64,000 nt of DNA. Origin: Klebsiella quasipneumoniae subsp. quasipneumoniae (GTDB lineage Bacteria > Pseudomonadota > Gammaproteobacteria > Enterobacterales > Enterobacteriaceae). Position 1 is the first letter of the stretch. Each line of letters begins with the position of its first letter. The stretch spans positions 4,402,001 through 4,466,000 of the forward strand of contig NZ_CP084876.1 of assembly GCF_020525925.1 (NCBI RefSeq), written 5' to 3'. A program made the position numbers and the translations under genes. Shown piece by piece: positions 20,424 to 32,746 of the stretch. Below the pieces are notes generated by a model. It was not told where the DNA came from. It was given only the letters and a program-made list of their open reading frames with translations, and did no database searches.

Positions 20424-20448
20424 CGCTGGCACCGCGCAGGCGCCAGCG
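20424..20448 (-). terminator. Probable terminator downstream of guaC
   Basis: The stem CGCTGGC / GCCAGCG (20424-20430 and 20442-20448) is followed on the minus strand by TTTCTC. It lies in the short gap between the convergent ends of guaC and hofC. Confidence 0.5.
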
Positions 20449-20455
20449 CAGCCGG

Positions 20456-21499
20456 TTACAGGCTGTTGAATACCCGGTTCTCTTGTTCCTGAACGCGGAT
20501 AAAGGTGGTGCGTTTGGTCAGCTCTTTCAGTCGCGAGGCGCCAACGTAGGTGCAGGCTGAACGCAGGCCGCCGAGAATGTCGCGCGCGGTATTGTCCACC
20601 GGGCCACGCAGCGGCAGCTTCACGGTTTTCCCTTCCGCCGCGCGGTATTTCGCGACACCGCCCACATGGCGGGTCATCGCCGACTCAGAGCTCATACCGT
20701 AAAACAGCATGAATTTTTCACCGTTCTCTTCAACCACAGTACCGCCGCTCTCTTCGTGGCCCGCCAGCATACCGCCGAGCATCACGAAATCAGCGCCGCC
20801 GCCGAAGGCTTTCGCCACATCGCCCGGCATGGTGCAACCGCCATCGCTGATGATCTGGCCGCCAAGGCCGTGTGCGGCATCAGCACACTCGATCACGGCG
20901 GAGAGCTGCGGGTAGCCGACCCCGGTTTTGACACGGGTGGTGCAAACGGACCCCGGGCCAATGCCAACTTTGACGATATCGGCGCCGGAGAGGATCAGCT
21001 CTTCGCACATTTCACCGGTGACCACGTTCCCGGCGATAATGGTTTTTTGCGGCCAGGCTTCGCGCGCCTTCGCCACAAACTGAACGAAGTGTTCAGAGTA
21101 GCCATTGGCGACGTCAATGCACACAAAATTCAACTGTGGGTTCTCAGAGAGGATCTGTTGCGTTTTATCGAAATCCGCGTCGGAAGTACCGGTGGAAACC
21201 ATCACATGCTTGAGAACGTCTGCGGATACGCTCTGGACAAACGCCTGCCATTCTTCTGCGGTGTAGTGCTTGTGTACTGCGGTAAGAATGCCAAAAGTGG
21301 CCAGCGCTTTCGCCATGCTGAAGGTGCCGACGGTATCCATGTTTGCCGCAATAATCGGCACGCCGGACCAGGTCAGGCCTGAATGTTTAAAGGTGAATTC
21401 ACGTTCCAGCTCAACATCAGAACGGCTTTTGAGGGTAGAGCGTTTCGGGCGGATAAGAACGTCTTTGAAACCAAGCTTCAGATCTTCTTCAATACGCAT
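20456..21499 (-). CDS. guaC: GMP reductase
   Basis: This 347-residue enzyme turns GMP into IMP with NADPH and loss of ammonia, allowing purine interconversion. The catalytic Cys lies in [11 protein letters not shown], with the phosphate-binding [10 protein letters not shown] loop after it, in a TIM barrel of the IMPDH/GMPR family without CBS domains. The start at 21499 ([14 protein letters not shown]) matches the E. coli length exactly and has AGGA eight nt upstream; the longer frame to 21565 runs into the promoter region. Confidence 0.97.
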   Translation of the reverse strand: MRIEEDLKLGFKDVLIRPKRSTLKSRSDVELEREFTFKHSGLTWSGVPIIAANMDTVGTFSMAKALATFGILTAVHKHYTAEEWQAFVQSVSADVLKHVMVSTGTSDADFDKTQQILSENPQLNFVCIDVANGYSEHFVQFVAKAREAWPQKTIIAGNVVTGEMCEELILSGADIVKVGIGPGSVCTTRVKTGVGYPQLSAVIECADAAHGLGGQIISDGGCTMPGDVAKAFGGGADFVMLGGMLAGHEESGGTVVEENGEKFMLFYGMSSESAMTRHVGGVAKYRAAEGKTVKLPLRGPVDNTARDILGGLRSACTYVGASRLKELTKRTTFIRVQEQENRVFNSL

Positions 21500-21843
21500 G
21501 TGCGAATTCCTGGGGTTAATGGCATTAATGTAAGAGCACAACTCCAGTGACGTTATCATACGCACGAATCAGACCCGCGCAAGACTGCGATTTTCACTTT
21601 TTTTACGCTACAATCGTATAAATTTACCTGGTGAATGGAGAAAAAAACGCTTATGTCTCCACCCGCCAGCGTATTATTTTTAACCATTTGATTTGCTTGA
21701 TTAAAATAAACAGAATAGCGGACGGCGCTCCCGGTTGGCACGGGGCCATCACGACAAGATCGCTGTCGCCTCTCCGGCATACTGCCCGTCCTCGCTGTCT
21801 GAATACCAAAAAATACGAGCAATCCGTTTCAGGGTCAGAAGAT
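21500..21843. other. Intergenic region between divergent guaC and coaE
   Basis: This 344-bp gap is AT-rich in its middle. It holds a good guaC promoter (next entry). A frame extending coaE upstream to 21631 is open, but it has no homology to CoaE and no ribosome site fits it. I see no RNA gene here. Confidence 0.6.
21555..21582 (-). promoter_or_regulatory. guaC promoter
   Basis: On the minus strand TTGCGC (21577-21582) and TATGAT (21555-21560) are 16 bp apart, 56 bp upstream of the guaC start. The hexamers are near consensus. Confidence 0.55.
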
Positions 21844-22464
21844 ATGGGGTACACAGTCGCGTTAACAGGCGGGATTGGCAGCGGTAAAAGTACGGTTGCC
21901 GACGCCTTCGCGCAGCTCGGGATTAACGTTATCGATGCCGATGTTATCGCCCGCCAGGTGGTCGAACCCGGCACCCCGGCGCTCCAGGCCATTGCCGGCC
22001 ACTTCGGGCCACAGATGATCGCGCCCGACGGCACGCTAAACCGCCGTCTGCTGCGGGAAAAAATTTTTGCTCAGGTGGAGGAAAAAGCCTGGCTCAACGC
22101 GCTGTTGCATCCGCTAATTCAGCAGGAAACGCGCCGCCAGATGCAGGCCGCCACCTCCCCTTATCTCCTCTGGGTCGTACCTTTGCTGGTCGAAAACCGC
22201 CTGTCCAGCCAGGCCGATCGCGTCCTGGTCGTCGATGTGCCAAAAGAGACGCAAATCGAACGCACCATGCTGCGCGATAAGGTCAGCCGCGAACATGCTG
22301 AACATATTCTTGCCGCCCAGGCCACGCGCGAGCAGCGCCTGGCCGTCGCGGACGATGTTATTGAAAACACTGGCACGCCGGATGCAGTGGCATCGGATGT
22401 TGCCCGCCTGCACGAAAAGTACTTAACGCTGGCATCGCAGGCCGCCTCACAGGAAAACTCGTAA
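21844..22464 (+). CDS. coaE: Dephospho-CoA kinase
   Basis: This 206-residue P-loop kinase phosphorylates dephospho-CoA in the last step of CoA synthesis. The Walker A motif GGIGSGKST is at residues 8-16, followed by the DAD motif ([16 protein letters not shown]). Length is equal to E. coli CoaE. ATG at 21844 is chosen by homology; the ribosome site is weak (AGAAG). The stop overlaps the zapD start by one base (TAATG). Confidence 0.97.
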   Translation: MGYTVALTGGIGSGKSTVADAFAQLGINVIDADVIARQVVEPGTPALQAIAGHFGPQMIAPDGTLNRRLLREKIFAQVEEKAWLNALLHPLIQQETRRQMQAATSPYLLWVVPLLVENRLSSQADRVLVVDVPKETQIERTMLRDKVSREHAEHILAAQATREQRLAVADDVIENTGTPDAVASDVARLHEKYLTLASQAASQENS

Positions 22465-23207
22465 TGCATACCCCCGTTCTGTTTGAACATCCTCTTAATG
22501 AGAAAATGCGCACCTGGCTGCGCATCGAATTTCTGATCCAGCAGATGGCTTTCCATCCGATGATTGCCAGCCATGCCGATGCGCTCCATTTTTTCCGTAA
22601 CGCCGGCGATCTGCTGGATGTCCTGGAGCGCGGCGAGGTGCGTACCGATCTGGTCAAAGAGCTGGAGCGCCAGCAGCGTAAGCTCCAGTCCTGGGCAGAA
22701 GTGCCGGGAGTCGATCAGGAGCGCATTAACGCGCTGCGCCAGCAGCTCAAGCAGTCTTCCAGCACCCTGATGGCCGCGCCGCGCATTGGTCAGTTTCTGC
22801 GTGAAGATCGCCTGATTGCGCTAGTGCGTCAGCGTCTGAGTATCCCAGGCGGCTGCTGCAGCTTCGATTTACCGACCCTGCATATCTGGCTCCATATGCC
22901 GCAGGCGCATCGTGACGAGCAGGTGGCCAGCTGGCTTGCCAGCCTCGATCCTTTGGTCCAGTCCCTGAGCCTGATCCTCGATCTGATCCGTAACTCCGGG
23001 CAGTTTCGCAAACAGACCAGCCTCAATGGCTTTTATCAGGATAATGGCGAAGATGCCGATCTGCTGCGCCTGCGTCTCGATCTGGCCCACCAGCTTTATC
23101 CACAGATCTCCGGCCATAAGAGCCGTTTCGCCATCCGCTTCCTGCCGCTGGACAGTGAGTATGGGATCGTGCCGGAGCGCTTTGATTTTGAACTGGCCTG
23201 CTGTTAA
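22464..23207 (+). CDS. zapD: ZapD, FtsZ-ring-associated protein
   Basis: This 247-residue protein bundles FtsZ filaments and stabilises the Z-ring, binding the FtsZ C-terminal tail. It has the same length as E. coli ZapD (formerly YacF), with near-identical ends ([19 protein letters not shown] at the start, RFDFELACC at the end). It lies between coaE and yacG in a three-gene operon. The partner ftsZ is about 6 kb away in this window. Confidence 0.97.
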   Translation: MHTPVLFEHPLNEKMRTWLRIEFLIQQMAFHPMIASHADALHFFRNAGDLLDVLERGEVRTDLVKELERQQRKLQSWAEVPGVDQERINALRQQLKQSSSTLMAAPRIGQFLREDRLIALVRQRLSIPGGCCSFDLPTLHIWLHMPQAHRDEQVASWLASLDPLVQSLSLILDLIRNSGQFRKQTSLNGFYQDNGEDADLLRLRLDLAHQLYPQISGHKSRFAIRFLPLDSEYGIVPERFDFELACC

Positions 23208-23216
23208 GGAGATAAC

Positions 23217-23411
23217 ATGTCAGAAGAGACTATCGTCAATTGTCCGACCTGCGGCAAAAATGTGGTATGGGGCGAACAAAGCCCCTATCGTCCGTTCTGC
23301 AGCAAGCGCTGCCAGCTGATCGATTTGGGAGAATGGGCAGCAGAGGAGAAGCGCATCCCCAGCGCGGGCGATCTCTCCGATAGCGACGACTGGAGCGAAC
23401 AGCAGCCCTGA
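23217..23411 (+). CDS. yacG: YacG, zinc-binding DNA gyrase inhibitor
   Basis: This 64-residue protein has a treble-clef zinc finger formed by Cys9, Cys12, Cys28 and Cys32 (CPTCG ... [12 protein letters not shown]) and an acidic, disordered tail. The family binds GyrB and blocks gyrase from binding DNA. AAGGAG precedes the start. It is the last gene of coaE-zapD-yacG. Confidence 0.96.
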   Translation: MSEETIVNCPTCGKNVVWGEQSPYRPFCSKRCQLIDLGEWAAEEKRIPSAGDLSDSDDWSEQQP

Positions 23412-23423
23412 TTTGACGGCACG

Positions 23424-23447
23424 CTAACCCAACGCCTGTTGGGTTAG
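23424..23447 (+). terminator. Terminator downstream of yacG
   Basis: A 10-bp perfect stem (CTAACCCAAC / GTTGGGTTAG) with a GCCT loop lies between the convergent ends of yacG and mutT. The T-tract is short. Confidence 0.7.
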
Positions 23448-23463
23448 TCTCCCGACCCGGGGC

Positions 23464-23856
23464 TCAGCCCTGGGCGATAAGTTTGCGGATAACCGGTTCA
23501 TTCGCCGGGGGAAACGCCGCCGGATCCAGCGCCTGCCGCGCCATCCACTGTCCCGGCTGCCCCTCTTTGCCCCAGGGCTCGCCTTCCCAGCTTTCCACGA
23601 GGAAAAACCACAGCGTAATGTGGCGATCGGGGAACTGATACTCCAGCTTATCAAATAGTGAAAACGTGGTGACCGTAATCCCCACCTCTTCCTGTAGCTC
23701 GCGGATCAACGCCTGCTCTGGCGTTTCAGCAGATTCAATCTTCCCGCCCGGGAACTCCAGTTTATTCGCCATATGGGCATCGGCGGCGCGCTGGGTAATA
23801 AAGATGTCGCCTTCTGGATTGCGAATTATCCCTACGGCGATTTGCAGTTTTTTCAT
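23464..23856 (-). CDS. mutT: MutT, 8-oxo-dGTP diphosphatase
   Basis: This 130-residue Nudix hydrolase destroys 8-oxo-dGTP and so prevents A-to-C transversions. The Nudix box is complete at 38-60 (GKIESAETPEQALIRELQEEVGI, with Glu53, Glu56 and Glu57 for metal binding). Length is one residue more than E. coli MutT. It follows secA in the same direction, with a hairpin between. Confidence 0.97.
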   Translation of the reverse strand: MKKLQIAVGIIRNPEGDIFITQRAADAHMANKLEFPGGKIESAETPEQALIRELQEEVGITVTTFSLFDKLEYQFPDRHITLWFFLVESWEGEPWGKEGQPGQWMARQALDPAAFPPANEPVIRKLIAQG

Positions 23857-23870
23857 TGAATCAGCTCCAT

Positions 23871-23903
23871 AAAAAAGGCGCAGAACTCTGCGCCTTTGTT
23901 TTT
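23871..23903 (-). terminator. Hairpin between secA and mutT
   Basis: The stem GGCGCAG / CTGCGCC with AACT loop is flanked by A-run and T-run on both sides. On the minus strand it reads as a rho-independent terminator after secA, though mutT lies only 15 bp further, so it may act as a partial stop. Confidence 0.75.
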
Positions 23904-23913
23904 TTATCAGCCC

Positions 23914-26619
23914 TTAGCTCAGACGGCCATGGCACTGTTTGTATTTTTTACCGGAACCGCACGGGCAGGGATCGTTACGCCCCACTTTACGTTCGCCGGT
24001 TTGCGCCGCCAGATCCTGTGCAGCGGCTTCATCATCGCTCTGATGGCTGAGCTGCTGCATCTGCGCCAGGCGCTCGGCCTCTTCACGACGCTGCTGCTCC
24101 ATCGCCTCGACTTCTTCCGGCATCCGCACCTGCACTTTGCTCAGGGTGCTGATCACTTCATACTTCAGTGACTCCAGCATCGCGGCAAACATAGAGAACG
24201 ATTCGCGCTTGTACTCCTGCTTCGGATCTTTCTGCGCATAGCCGCGCAGGTGGATACCCTGGCGCAGGTAGTCCATCGCCGCCAGATGTTCTTTCCACAG
24301 CGAATCCAGGGTCTGCAGCATCACGCCTTTCTCGAAGTGGCGCATCATTTCGGCGCCGACCACTTCTTCTTTACGCTGGTAGGTTTCTACCGCGCTCTGC
24401 AGTATACGTTCGCGCAGGGTCTCTTCATGCAGCTCCGGCTCTTTATCCAGCCACTCTTTGATTGGCAGGTCGAGGTCGAAGTCGTTTTTCAGACGCTCCT
24501 GCAGGCCTTCGATATCCCACATTTCCTCCAGCGACTGCGGCGGAATATGGGCATCGATAGTCGCCTTAAACACGTCTTCGCGGATGCTGTTGATGGTTTC
24601 GCTGACGTCAGACACGTCCAGCAGTTCGTTACGCTGGGTGTAAATTGCCCGGCGCTGGTCGTTGGCCACATCATCATATTCCAGCAGCTGCTTACGAATA
24701 TCGAAGTTACGGCTCTCGACTTTACGCTGTGCGTTGGCGATAGCCTTGGTGACCCACGGGTGCTCAATGGCTTCGCCGGGTTTCATCCCCAGTTTACGCA
24801 TCATGCCGGATACGCGATCGGAGGCGAAGATACGCATCAGGGCATCTTCCATCGACAGGTAGAAGCGGGAAGAACCGGCATCCCCCTGACGACCGGCACG
24901 GCCGCGCAGCTGGTTATCGATACGGCGTGATTCATGACGCTCGGTACCGATGATGTGCAGGCCGCCTGCGGCCAGTACCGCATCGTGGCGCACCTGCCAG
25001 TCGGCTTTGATTTGTTCAATCTGCTCAGGCGTTGGGTTTTCCAGCGCCGCGACTTCCGCCTGCCAGCTACCGCCGAGCATAATATCGGTACCACGGCCCG
25101 CCATGTTGGTAGCGATGGTCACCGCGGAAGGATAGCCTGCCTGGGCGACGATGTCCGCTTCGCTGGCGTGGAACTTGGCGTTCAGAACGTTGTGCTTAAT
25201 GCCGGCTTTGGTTAGCTCACGGGAAACCACTTCCGATTTCTCGATCGAGATTGTCCCCACCAACACCGGCTGACCGGCTGCGGTACGGGTTTTAATATCT
25301 TCGATAATCGCCTGAATTTTTTCCGCTTCGGTCATATAGACCAGATCCGCCATGTCTTTACGGATCATCGGACGGTTGGTCGGGACGACCACGGTATCCA
25401 GCTTGTAGATGGAGCTGAATTCAAAGGCTTCAGTATCGGCGGTACCGGTCATCCCCGCCAGTTTCTCATACAGACGGAAATAGTTCTGGAAGGTGATAGA
25501 GGCCAGGGTCTGGTTCTCGTTCTGGATCTCCACGCCCTCTTTGGCCTCAACGGCCTGGTGCAGGCCATCTGACCAGCGGCGGCCCTGCATCGTACGGCCA
25601 GTGTGCTCATCAACGATGATAACTTCGCCATCTTTAACGATGTAGTCAACGTCGCGGGTGAACAGCGCATGGGCGCGCAGCGCGGCGGTGACGTGGTGCA
25701 TCAGCATAATGTTGGTCGGGGAGTACAGGGACTCACCTTCATCCATAATGCCTTCCTGTACCAGCAGCTCTTCAATCAGCACCAGACCGCGTTCGGTCAG
25801 GTTAACCTGACGCGCTTTTTCATCCACCGAGAAGTGGCCTTCGCCGGTGAAGGTGTCCGAATCCTCTTTTTCCTGACGGATCAGGTGTGGAATGATCTTG
25901 TTGACCTTGCGGTACATTTCAGAGCTGTCTTCTGCCGGGCCGGAAATGATCAGCGGGGTACGCGCCTCATCGATCAGGATGGAGTCCACCTCATCCACCA
26001 GCGCATAGTGCAGTTTACGCTGAACGCGCTCTTCCGGGCTGAAGGCCATGTTGTCGCGCAGGTAATCGAAGCCGTATTCGTTGTTGGTGCCATAGGTAAT
26101 ATCGGCAGCGTAGGCTTCACGCTTCGCCGGCGCCGGCAGGCCGGACATGTTGATGCCAACGGTCATGCCGAGGAATTCGAACAGCGGGCGGTTATTTTCG
26201 GCGTCACGCTGGGCCAGATAATCGTTGACGGTCACCACGTGAACGCCTTTGCCGGTCAGCGCGTTGAGGTAGGCCGGCAGGGTCGCGGTCAGGGTTTTAC
26301 CTTCACCGGTACGCATCTCGGCGATGCAGCGATCGTTAAGCACCATACCGCCCAGCAGCTGGACGTCGAAGTGACGCATGCCGAACACGCGCTTACTGGC
26401 TTCGCGAACGACGGCGAAAGCTTCAGGGATCAGGTTTTCCAGCACTTCGCCTTTTTCCAGGCGCGCGCGGAATTCAGCGGTTTTCGCTTTCAGCTCGTCA
26501 TCAGAGAGTTTTTCCATCGCCGGTTCCATACCGTTGATGATATTGACGACTTTGCGCATACGACGCAGCGTACGGTCGTTACGGCTGCCGAAAACCTTGG
26601 TTAACATTTTAATAAGCAT
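23914..26619 (-). CDS. secA: SecA, preprotein translocase ATPase
   Basis: This 901-residue motor pushes unfolded preproteins through SecYEG. Visible features are the first nucleotide fold with MRTGEGKT (Walker A) and the [14 protein letters not shown]alker B, the preprotein-binding and helical scaffold regions, and the C-terminal zinc motif [13 protein letters not shown]. Length is the same as E. coli. The start lies 62 bp after the secM stop. In E. coli the secA ribosome site is hidden by a hairpin that SecM arrest opens; the same spacing holds here. Confidence 0.98.
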   Translation of the reverse strand: MLIKMLTKVFGSRNDRTLRRMRKVVNIINGMEPAMEKLSDDELKAKTAEFRARLEKGEVLENLIPEAFAVVREASKRVFGMRHFDVQLLGGMVLNDRCIAEMRTGEGKTLTATLPAYLNALTGKGVHVVTVNDYLAQRDAENNRPLFEFLGMTVGINMSGLPAPAKREAYAADITYGTNNEYGFDYLRDNMAFSPEERVQRKLHYALVDEVDSILIDEARTPLIISGPAEDSSEMYRKVNKIIPHLIRQEKEDSDTFTGEGHFSVDEKARQVNLTERGLVLIEELLVQEGIMDEGESLYSPTNIMLMHHVTAALRAHALFTRDVDYIVKDGEVIIVDEHTGRTMQGRRWSDGLHQAVEAKEGVEIQNENQTLASITFQNYFRLYEKLAGMTGTADTEAFEFSSIYKLDTVVVPTNRPMIRKDMADLVYMTEAEKIQAIIEDIKTRTAAGQPVLVGTISIEKSEVVSRELTKAGIKHNVLNAKFHASEADIVAQAGYPSAVTIATNMAGRGTDIMLGGSWQAEVAALENPTPEQIEQIKADWQVRHDAVLAAGGLHIIGTERHESRRIDNQLRGRAGRQGDAGSSRFYLSMEDALMRIFASDRVSGMMRKLGMKPGEAIEHPWVTKAIANAQRKVESRNFDIRKQLLEYDDVANDQRRAIYTQRNELLDVSDVSETINSIREDVFKATIDAHIPPQSLEEMWDIEGLQERLKNDFDLDLPIKEWLDKEPELHEETLRERILQSAVETYQRKEEVVGAEMMRHFEKGVMLQTLDSLWKEHLAAMDYLRQGIHLRGYAQKDPKQEYKRESFSMFAAMLESLKYEVISTLSKVQVRMPEEVEAMEQQRREEAERLAQMQQLSHQSDDEAAAQDLAAQTGERKVGRNDPCPCGSGKKYKQCHGRLS

Positions 26620-26681
26620 AATAAAATCTCAAACGCCCCGCGGTGCGGAGTCACAAAAAATAGGATAGTCCGTGGTTATTT

Positions 26682-27179
26682 TCAGCTGAGACGTTGAGGC
26701 CCTGCGCGGATCCCCGCTACCTGGCTTATCCAGGCGCCGACGCGGAAGGCAGAATATGAGGAAGGGATATACGCCGCCTGGCGGAACACCACCGGCGGCG
26801 TGCTGTCCTGCGTCAGCAGCGCGCTGAGCGTGTCGAGCAGCGCCAGATGCTGCGCCTGCAGCGGGGACGCCTCTTCCGCCACCGGCAAGGCCTGCGGCGC
26901 CATGGCGAAAGAGAGATGACGAATAACGGTGCGAATGGCGTGCTGATGCCAGTAGTCGACGGTAAAGTTTGGCCGGCGATTCGTCTCCAGCAGCGCCAGC
27001 TGGGAGAAATTAACTTTGCTCGGATTATGGTTGCTGGCGGTCGCCTTCGCTGGCGTCGCGGTCTCATGGCCGTTGCTTAGCGCAGGCAGGCCGAGGCTGG
27101 CCGCGACCATCCCCAACAGGAGATGCGGCCAAAAATACCGTCTGCCAAACTGTCGCCAGCGCGTCAGCAATCCACTCAC
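26682..27179 (-). CDS. secM: SecM, secretion monitor with ribosome arrest peptide
   Basis: This 165-residue protein has a long signal peptide and a C-terminal arrest sequence at 145-161 reading [17 protein letters not shown]. That keeps every required position of the FxxxxWIxxxxGIRAGP rule (Phe145, Trp150, Ile151, Gly156-Pro161). When export is slow, ribosome stalling there exposes the secA start. The GTG at 27179 matches the E. coli start ([12 protein letters not shown]) and has AAAGG eight nt upstream. An ATG two codons earlier is too close to that site. The mature middle differs from E. coli before the arrest motif. Confidence 0.95.
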   Translation of the reverse strand: MSGLLTRWRQFGRRYFWPHLLLGMVAASLGLPALSNGHETATPAKATASNHNPSKVNFSQLALLETNRRPNFTVDYWHQHAIRTVIRHLSFAMAPQALPVAEEASPLQAQHLALLDTLSALLTQDSTPPVVFRQAAYIPSSYSAFRVGAWISQVAGIRAGPQRLS

Positions 27180-27431
27180 GTTCATTACCTTTCTTTGGTA
27201 TACCCGTTGTCGTTCAGGCTGTCTCTTTATTAACGTTTTTCGCAGGACAACCTGATGTCCACGGGGTAAAGCAACCCGGAGAAATAATTTTGCGCTCAAA
27301 TACTAACATTAATAGCGCGCTGAGGCAGCATGAATGAAGGCTGTTGCCCGGGGAAAACGCTTAATAAAGCAGCGAACGCGCGCTAATTATTACCCAGAAA
27401 TCGCAGCGAAAAATAACGGGAAGAGGCTATA

Positions 27432-27482
27432 AAAGAAAAACGACTGGTTCCCTGGTCGGAGAGAGTACCAGGTTACCAGTCG
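27432..27482 (-). terminator. Terminator downstream of lpxC
   Basis: A long imperfect stem (CGACTGGT..CCTGGT / ACCAGG..ACCAGTCG, 27441-27482) is followed on the minus strand by TTTTTCTTTT. It ends the dcw-lpxC transcript before secM. Confidence 0.9.
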
Positions 27483-27502
27483 AATTTACTGAATGGTCAG
27501 GC

Positions 27503-28441
<939 letters not shown>

Positions 28442-28520
28442 CTATCCAACCGAAGTGTACACCACTATCGGGAGGCCAGTTTAGCACAAAGAGCGCAGAT
28501 GCCCAACTTCCAGTCGATTC

Positions 28521-29672
28521 TTAATCGGCTTGCTTACGCAGGAAGGCTGGGATATCCAGATAATCCGGCTCTTTCGCGGTTTGCGGCGTATTGTCGTTCA
28601 CCACTTTTGCCGCCGGCTTCTGCTCTTGCGTCAGCGGGGACATACCGTGCTGCTGGTAGCGATCCATCACCGGCTGCTGAACCTGTTTGTTGGTCACCAG
28701 GGTAATTTCCGGACGCTTATCCATGCCGATACCGGTCGCCACTACGGTGACGCGCAGTTCGTCGTTCATATCCGGGTCAAGAGAGGTACCGATAACCACG
28801 GTGGCGTTATCCGAAGCAAATGCGCGGATGGTGTTACCCACGGTTTCGAACTCATCCAGACGCAGGTCGAAGCCCGCGGTGATGTTAACCAGCACGCCGC
28901 GCGCGCCGGACAGGTCGATATCTTCCAGCAGCGGAGAAGAGATAGCCATTTCAGCCGCTTCTTCCGCACGGTCTTCACCGCTCGCCACGCCGGAGCCCAT
29001 CATCGCGTAGCCCATTTCTGACATCACGGTACGGACGTCCGCGAAGTCGACGTTCATCAGGCCCGGACGGGTGATCAGTTCGGCGATACCCTGCACCGCG
29101 CCTTTGAGGACGTCGTTTGCCGCGCCGAACGCGTCAAGCAGAGAAATGCCGCGGCCAAGTACTTTCAGCAGCTTGTCGTTCGGGATGGTGATCAGTGAGT
29201 CAACGTGCTTGGACAGCTCGGTGATCCCCTGCTCAGCAAACGCCATGCGCTTCTTGCCTTCAAAATTAAACGGCTTAGTGACCACCGCCACGGTGAGGAT
29301 CCCCAGATCCTTAGCCACTTCGGCAACAACAGGCGCCGCGCCGGTACCGGTACCGCCGCCCATGCCTGCCGCGATGAACACCATGTCTGCGCCATCAAGG
29401 GCCGCGCGCAGCGCTTCACGGTCTTCGTCCGCCGCATTACGGCCGACTTCCGGGTTCGCGCCAGCGCCCAGACCTTTGGTAATACCGCTACCGATCTGGA
29501 TAGTCTGGCCAACAGCCGTTTTGCGCAGCGCCTGCGCATCGGTGTTCACCGCGAAGAATTCAACACCCTCAATGCGCTCGCGCACCATGTGTTCAACGGC
29601 ATTACCGCCGCCGCCACCGACGCCGATGACTTTAATCACCGCGTCGTTGGTCAGTTCCATAGGTTCAAACAT
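28521..29672 (-). CDS. ftsZ: FtsZ, tubulin-like division protein
   Basis: This 383-residue GTPase forms the Z-ring. The tubulin signature GGGTGTG is at about 104-110, the T7 loop NVDFADV follows near 207, and a variable linker leads to the C-terminal peptide [14 protein letters not shown], which binds FtsA, ZipA and ZapD. Length equals E. coli FtsZ. A 62-bp gap separates it from ftsA. Confidence 0.99.
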   Translation of the reverse strand: MFEPMELTNDAVIKVIGVGGGGGNAVEHMVRERIEGVEFFAVNTDAQALRKTAVGQTIQIGSGITKGLGAGANPEVGRNAADEDREALRAALDGADMVFIAAGMGGGTGTGAAPVVAEVAKDLGILTVAVVTKPFNFEGKKRMAFAEQGITELSKHVDSLITIPNDKLLKVLGRGISLLDAFGAANDVLKGAVQGIAELITRPGLMNVDFADVRTVMSEMGYAMMGSGVASGEDRAEEAAEMAISSPLLEDIDLSGARGVLVNITAGFDLRLDEFETVGNTIRAFASDNATVVIGTSLDPDMNDELRVTVVATGIGMDKRPEITLVTNKQVQQPVMDRYQQHGMSPLTQEQKPAAKVVNDNTPQTAKEPDYLDIPAFLRKQAD

Positions 29673-29734
29673 AGTTTCTCTCCGTTTTGTGCCTGTCGCC
29701 TGAGAACGCTAATTGTCTGCGTTCTCTTAAAAAA

Positions 29735-30997
29735 TTAAAACTCTTTTCGCAGCCAGCTGTTGAGTCGCTTAATCCACGAGCCCACCGACGCCGTCACGCG
29801 TTTTTCGACTTCCGCTTCACCACTCAGATGTGACTCTTTTCCGTAGTGCAGCAGCCCCACCGCCGTCGAATAATACGGCTCCTGGGCATAGTCCGTTAAA
29901 CCGGTGATGTTCAGCGGCGCGCCAATGCGCACCTGAGTATGGAACACGCGCTGCGCACAGGCCGCCAGACCTTCAATTTGCGCCGCGCCGCCGGTTAACA
30001 CAATCCCCGCCGCCAGATGGTGTTTAACCCCCTGCTGGCGGAGCTGTTCCTGCAGCTGCAGGATCTCTTCATTGACCAGATTAAGCAGTTCGGTATAGCG
30101 CGGTTCAATCACCTCAGCCAGCGTCTGACGCTGCAGGCTACGCGGCGGCCGTCCGCCTACGCTCGGTACTTCGACGTTTTCGTCTTTACCGACGATGGAA
30201 CCCAACGCGCAACCGTGACGAACCTTAATGGCTTCGGCGTCGCTCGGCGGCGTACCGAAGGCATAGGCGATATCGCTGGTCACCACGTTGCCCGCGTACG
30301 GGATCACTTTGGTGTGACGCAGCGCGCCGCCGGTATAGACGGCGATATCCATTGTACCACCGCCAATATCCACCACGCAGACGCCCAGCTCACGTTCGTC
30401 TTCTGTTAATACGGAATAACTGGCCGCTAAACCGGCGAAAATAAGTTGGTCAACTTTCAGACCACAACGTTCCACCGCTTTAACAATGTTTTTCGCCATA
30501 TCGTTATGGCAGGTAATCAGATGTACCTTCGCCTGCATACGCACGCCGGACAGCCCTACCGGGTTTTTTATCCCTTCCTGGTAGTCAATGGCATATTCCT
30601 GCGGAATCACGTGCAGGACGCGGTGCTCATCGCGTACGCGAACCGACTTCGCGGTATGGACCACGTTCTCGACGTCGTCCAGCGTCACTTCTTCTTCCGA
30701 AATCGGTACCATCCCGATTTCATTCTGACAGCTTATATGTTTACCCGAAAGAGCCAAATAAACTGATGAAATCTGGCAATCCGCCATCAGTTCGGCCTGG
30801 TCGATGGCGCGCTGTACGCATTTCACCACCGACTCGAGGTCGTTCACACCGCCTTTATCCATACCACGCGATGGGCAACTGCCCACGCCGATGATATTAA
30901 TCATGCCGTCGGGCAGAACTTCCCCTACTAAAGCGGCCACCTTGGCGGTGCCAATCTCCAGTCCAACTACCAGTTTTCTGTCCGTCGCCTTGATCAT
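29735..30997 (-). CDS. ftsA: FtsA, actin-like division protein
   Basis: This 420-residue ATP-binding protein tethers FtsZ to the membrane and starts recruitment of late division proteins. The actin-fold phosphate motif ([14 protein letters not shown]) is in the middle, and the C-terminal amphipathic helix ([14 protein letters not shown]) is the membrane anchor. Its start overlaps the ftsQ stop by four bases. Confidence 0.98.
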   Translation of the reverse strand: MIKATDRKLVVGLEIGTAKVAALVGEVLPDGMINIIGVGSCPSRGMDKGGVNDLESVVKCVQRAIDQAELMADCQISSVYLALSGKHISCQNEIGMVPISEEEVTLDDVENVVHTAKSVRVRDEHRVLHVIPQEYAIDYQEGIKNPVGLSGVRMQAKVHLITCHNDMAKNIVKAVERCGLKVDQLIFAGLAASYSVLTEDERELGVCVVDIGGGTMDIAVYTGGALRHTKVIPYAGNVVTSDIAYAFGTPPSDAEAIKVRHGCALGSIVGKDENVEVPSVGGRPPRSLQRQTLAEVIEPRYTELLNLVNEEILQLQEQLRQQGVKHHLAAGIVLTGGAAQIEGLAACAQRVFHTQVRIGAPLNITGLTDYAQEPYYSTAVGLLHYGKESHLSGEAEVEKRVTASVGSWIKRLNSWLRKEF

Positions 30998-31824
30998 TGT
31001 TGTTCTGCCTGTGCCTGATTCTGTTGTTGATTAGTTTCCTCTGCGGGAGCAGGTACCCAGCCCACTGCCGCACCCGAGTCATAACGCAAATCAACGTAGC
31101 TAATCCGTTTGCCGTCGGTCTGCGCCTGCTGCTGAAGAACCGGGTAGAGTTCCATAAAGCGCTGAAGCCGTTTCATGGTGTCGCCACGGCCAAGGTTGAG
31201 CTTAATGTCATTATTAAGCGTCAACTGCCAGGAACGACGGGCGGTCATTGCCGCCACTTTCAACGTGAATTTATCCTTTGCCAGCACCTGCCCCATGTCA
31301 CGGTACCCTTGCAGCACTTCGTTCTCGCTGCCTTCCGGGCCATATAACATCGGTAAATTCTGTTTGCTGGTGCGATCCGCCGGCACGCTGAAGGCATTTC
31401 CTTCTGCATCCACCATATGTTGATCATTCCAGCGTGCAATCGGCACATATTCAACCAGATGAATCTTCAATTCATCAGGCCACTGCTTTCGGACGCTCGC
31501 CTGCTTAATCCATGGCAGACGTTCAATCTGACTCTGAATGATGTTCACATCCTGAGTCATAAAGGTGCCCGGCGAACCCAGCGCCAGGATCGCCTGGCGG
31601 ATGTCATCATTGCGCGTATAGTGACGCTCGCCGGTCACCACCATCTTCGACAGCGGTAAACGCTGCGCGTCTTCCATCCAGCCAAGAACCATCCACCCGC
31701 TGACCAGCACGGTAAACAGCACCGCCAGCAGGAAAACGATCCCTGCCAGCCGCGTTCCATTACTCCGACGCGAAGAAGAAACGTCCTCTTCATGGTTCCG
31801 CGTATTCAGCGCAGCCTGCGACAT
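30994..31824 (-). CDS. ftsQ: FtsQ, division membrane protein
   Basis: This 276-residue bitopic protein has a cytoplasmic N-terminus, one membrane segment (about 26-48, [24 protein letters not shown]), then the POTRA domain ([19 protein letters not shown]) and a beta domain that binds FtsB/FtsL. The start at 31824 ([10 protein letters not shown]) gives the E. coli length. The frame is open 11 codons further upstream, but that extension lies in ddlB. One base separates it from the ddlB stop. Confidence 0.97.
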   Translation of the reverse strand: MSQAALNTRNHEEDVSSSRRSNGTRLAGIVFLLAVLFTVLVSGWMVLGWMEDAQRLPLSKMVVTGERHYTRNDDIRQAILALGSPGTFMTQDVNIIQSQIERLPWIKQASVRKQWPDELKIHLVEYVPIARWNDQHMVDAEGNAFSVPADRTSKQNLPMLYGPEGSENEVLQGYRDMGQVLAKDKFTLKVAAMTARRSWQLTLNNDIKLNLGRGDTMKRLQRFMELYPVLQQQAQTDGKRISYVDLRYDSGAAVGWVPAPAEETNQQQNQAQAEQQ

Positions 31825-31825
31825 A

Positions 31826-32746
31826 TCACCCCGCCAGGTCCAGAATTCGTACAACAAGCTGGGAGAAGCTCATTCCTGCCTGACGCGCCGCCATCGGTAC
31901 AAGGCTATGGCTGGTCATGCCCGGGGAAGTATTCGCTTCCAGCAGATAAAACTGGCCATCGCTGTCCAGCATCACGTCAATACGGCCCCAGCCTTTGCAA
32001 CCCAGAACATTCCAGGCTTTAAGCACCAGGCTCTGAATGACTGACTCACGCGCTGGATCTTCCAATCCTGGGCAGAAATATTGCGTCTCATCAGAGAGAT
32101 ACTTCGCCTCATAATCATAGAAGGTTCCAGCCGCCTGGATACGTATTGACGGTAAAATTTCTTCACCGACGATGGCGACGGTAAATTCCGGCCCACTGAG
32201 CCATTTTTCGACCAAAACTTCATCATCATGCTGAAAAGCCAGCGCGAGTGCACTCGCTAAATCACAGCTTTCGCTGACTTTCGACATCCCAACGCTGGAG
32301 CCTTCGCGGCTGGGCTTGATGATGAGCGGCAGACCCAGCGCCGCAATCTGCTGTTCGACATCAGCAGATAATCCGGCGCTAAACTGGGCGCGGGTCAGCG
32401 CCACCCACGGCGCGACCGGTAATCCGGCCCCCTGCCACAGCCATTTGCTGCGCAGTTTATCCATTGAAATCGCCGAAGCCATCACGCCGCTGCCGGTATA
32501 AGGCAGCTGGATCAGATCCAACAGCCCCTGCAGCGTGCCATCTTCCCCGCCGCGGCCGTGGAGTGCAATAAACGCTTTCTTAAAGCCCAGCTTTTTCAAC
32601 TGGGTAATATCGACATCGCGCGGGTCAACCGGATGGGCATCCACCCCGGCTTCACGCAGCCCGGCCAGCACCGCGGCGCCTGAATTCAGCGACACTTCAC
32701 GTTCAGCGGAGGTTCCACCGAAAAGCACCGCGATTTTATCAGCCAT
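31826..32746 (-). CDS. ddlB: DdlB, D-alanine-D-alanine ligase
   Basis: This 306-residue ATP-grasp enzyme makes D-Ala-D-Ala for the peptidoglycan stem. The family motifs [15 protein letters not shown] and [15 protein letters not shown] are present. Length is the same as E. coli DdlB. The start lies inside the last eight bases of murC. Confidence 0.98.
   Translation of the reverse strand: MADKIAVLFGGTSAEREVSLNSGAAVLAGLREAGVDAHPVDPRDVDITQLKKLGFKKAFIALHGRGGEDGTLQGLLDLIQLPYTGSGVMASAISMDKLRSKWLWQGAGLPVAPWVALTRAQFSAGLSADVEQQIAALGLPLIIKPSREGSSVGMSKVSESCDLASALALAFQHDDEVLVEKWLSGPEFTVAIVGEEILPSIRIQAAGTFYDYEAKYLSDETQYFCPGLEDPARESVIQSLVLKAWNVLGCKGWGRIDVMLDSDGQFYLLEANTSPGMTSHSLVPMAARQAGMSFSQLVVRILDLAG

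Noticed and set aside
21631..21843. N-terminal extension of coaE
   Set aside because: CoaE homology starts exactly at [10 protein letters not shown] (21844); the upstream part looks like random translation of AT-rich promoter DNA.
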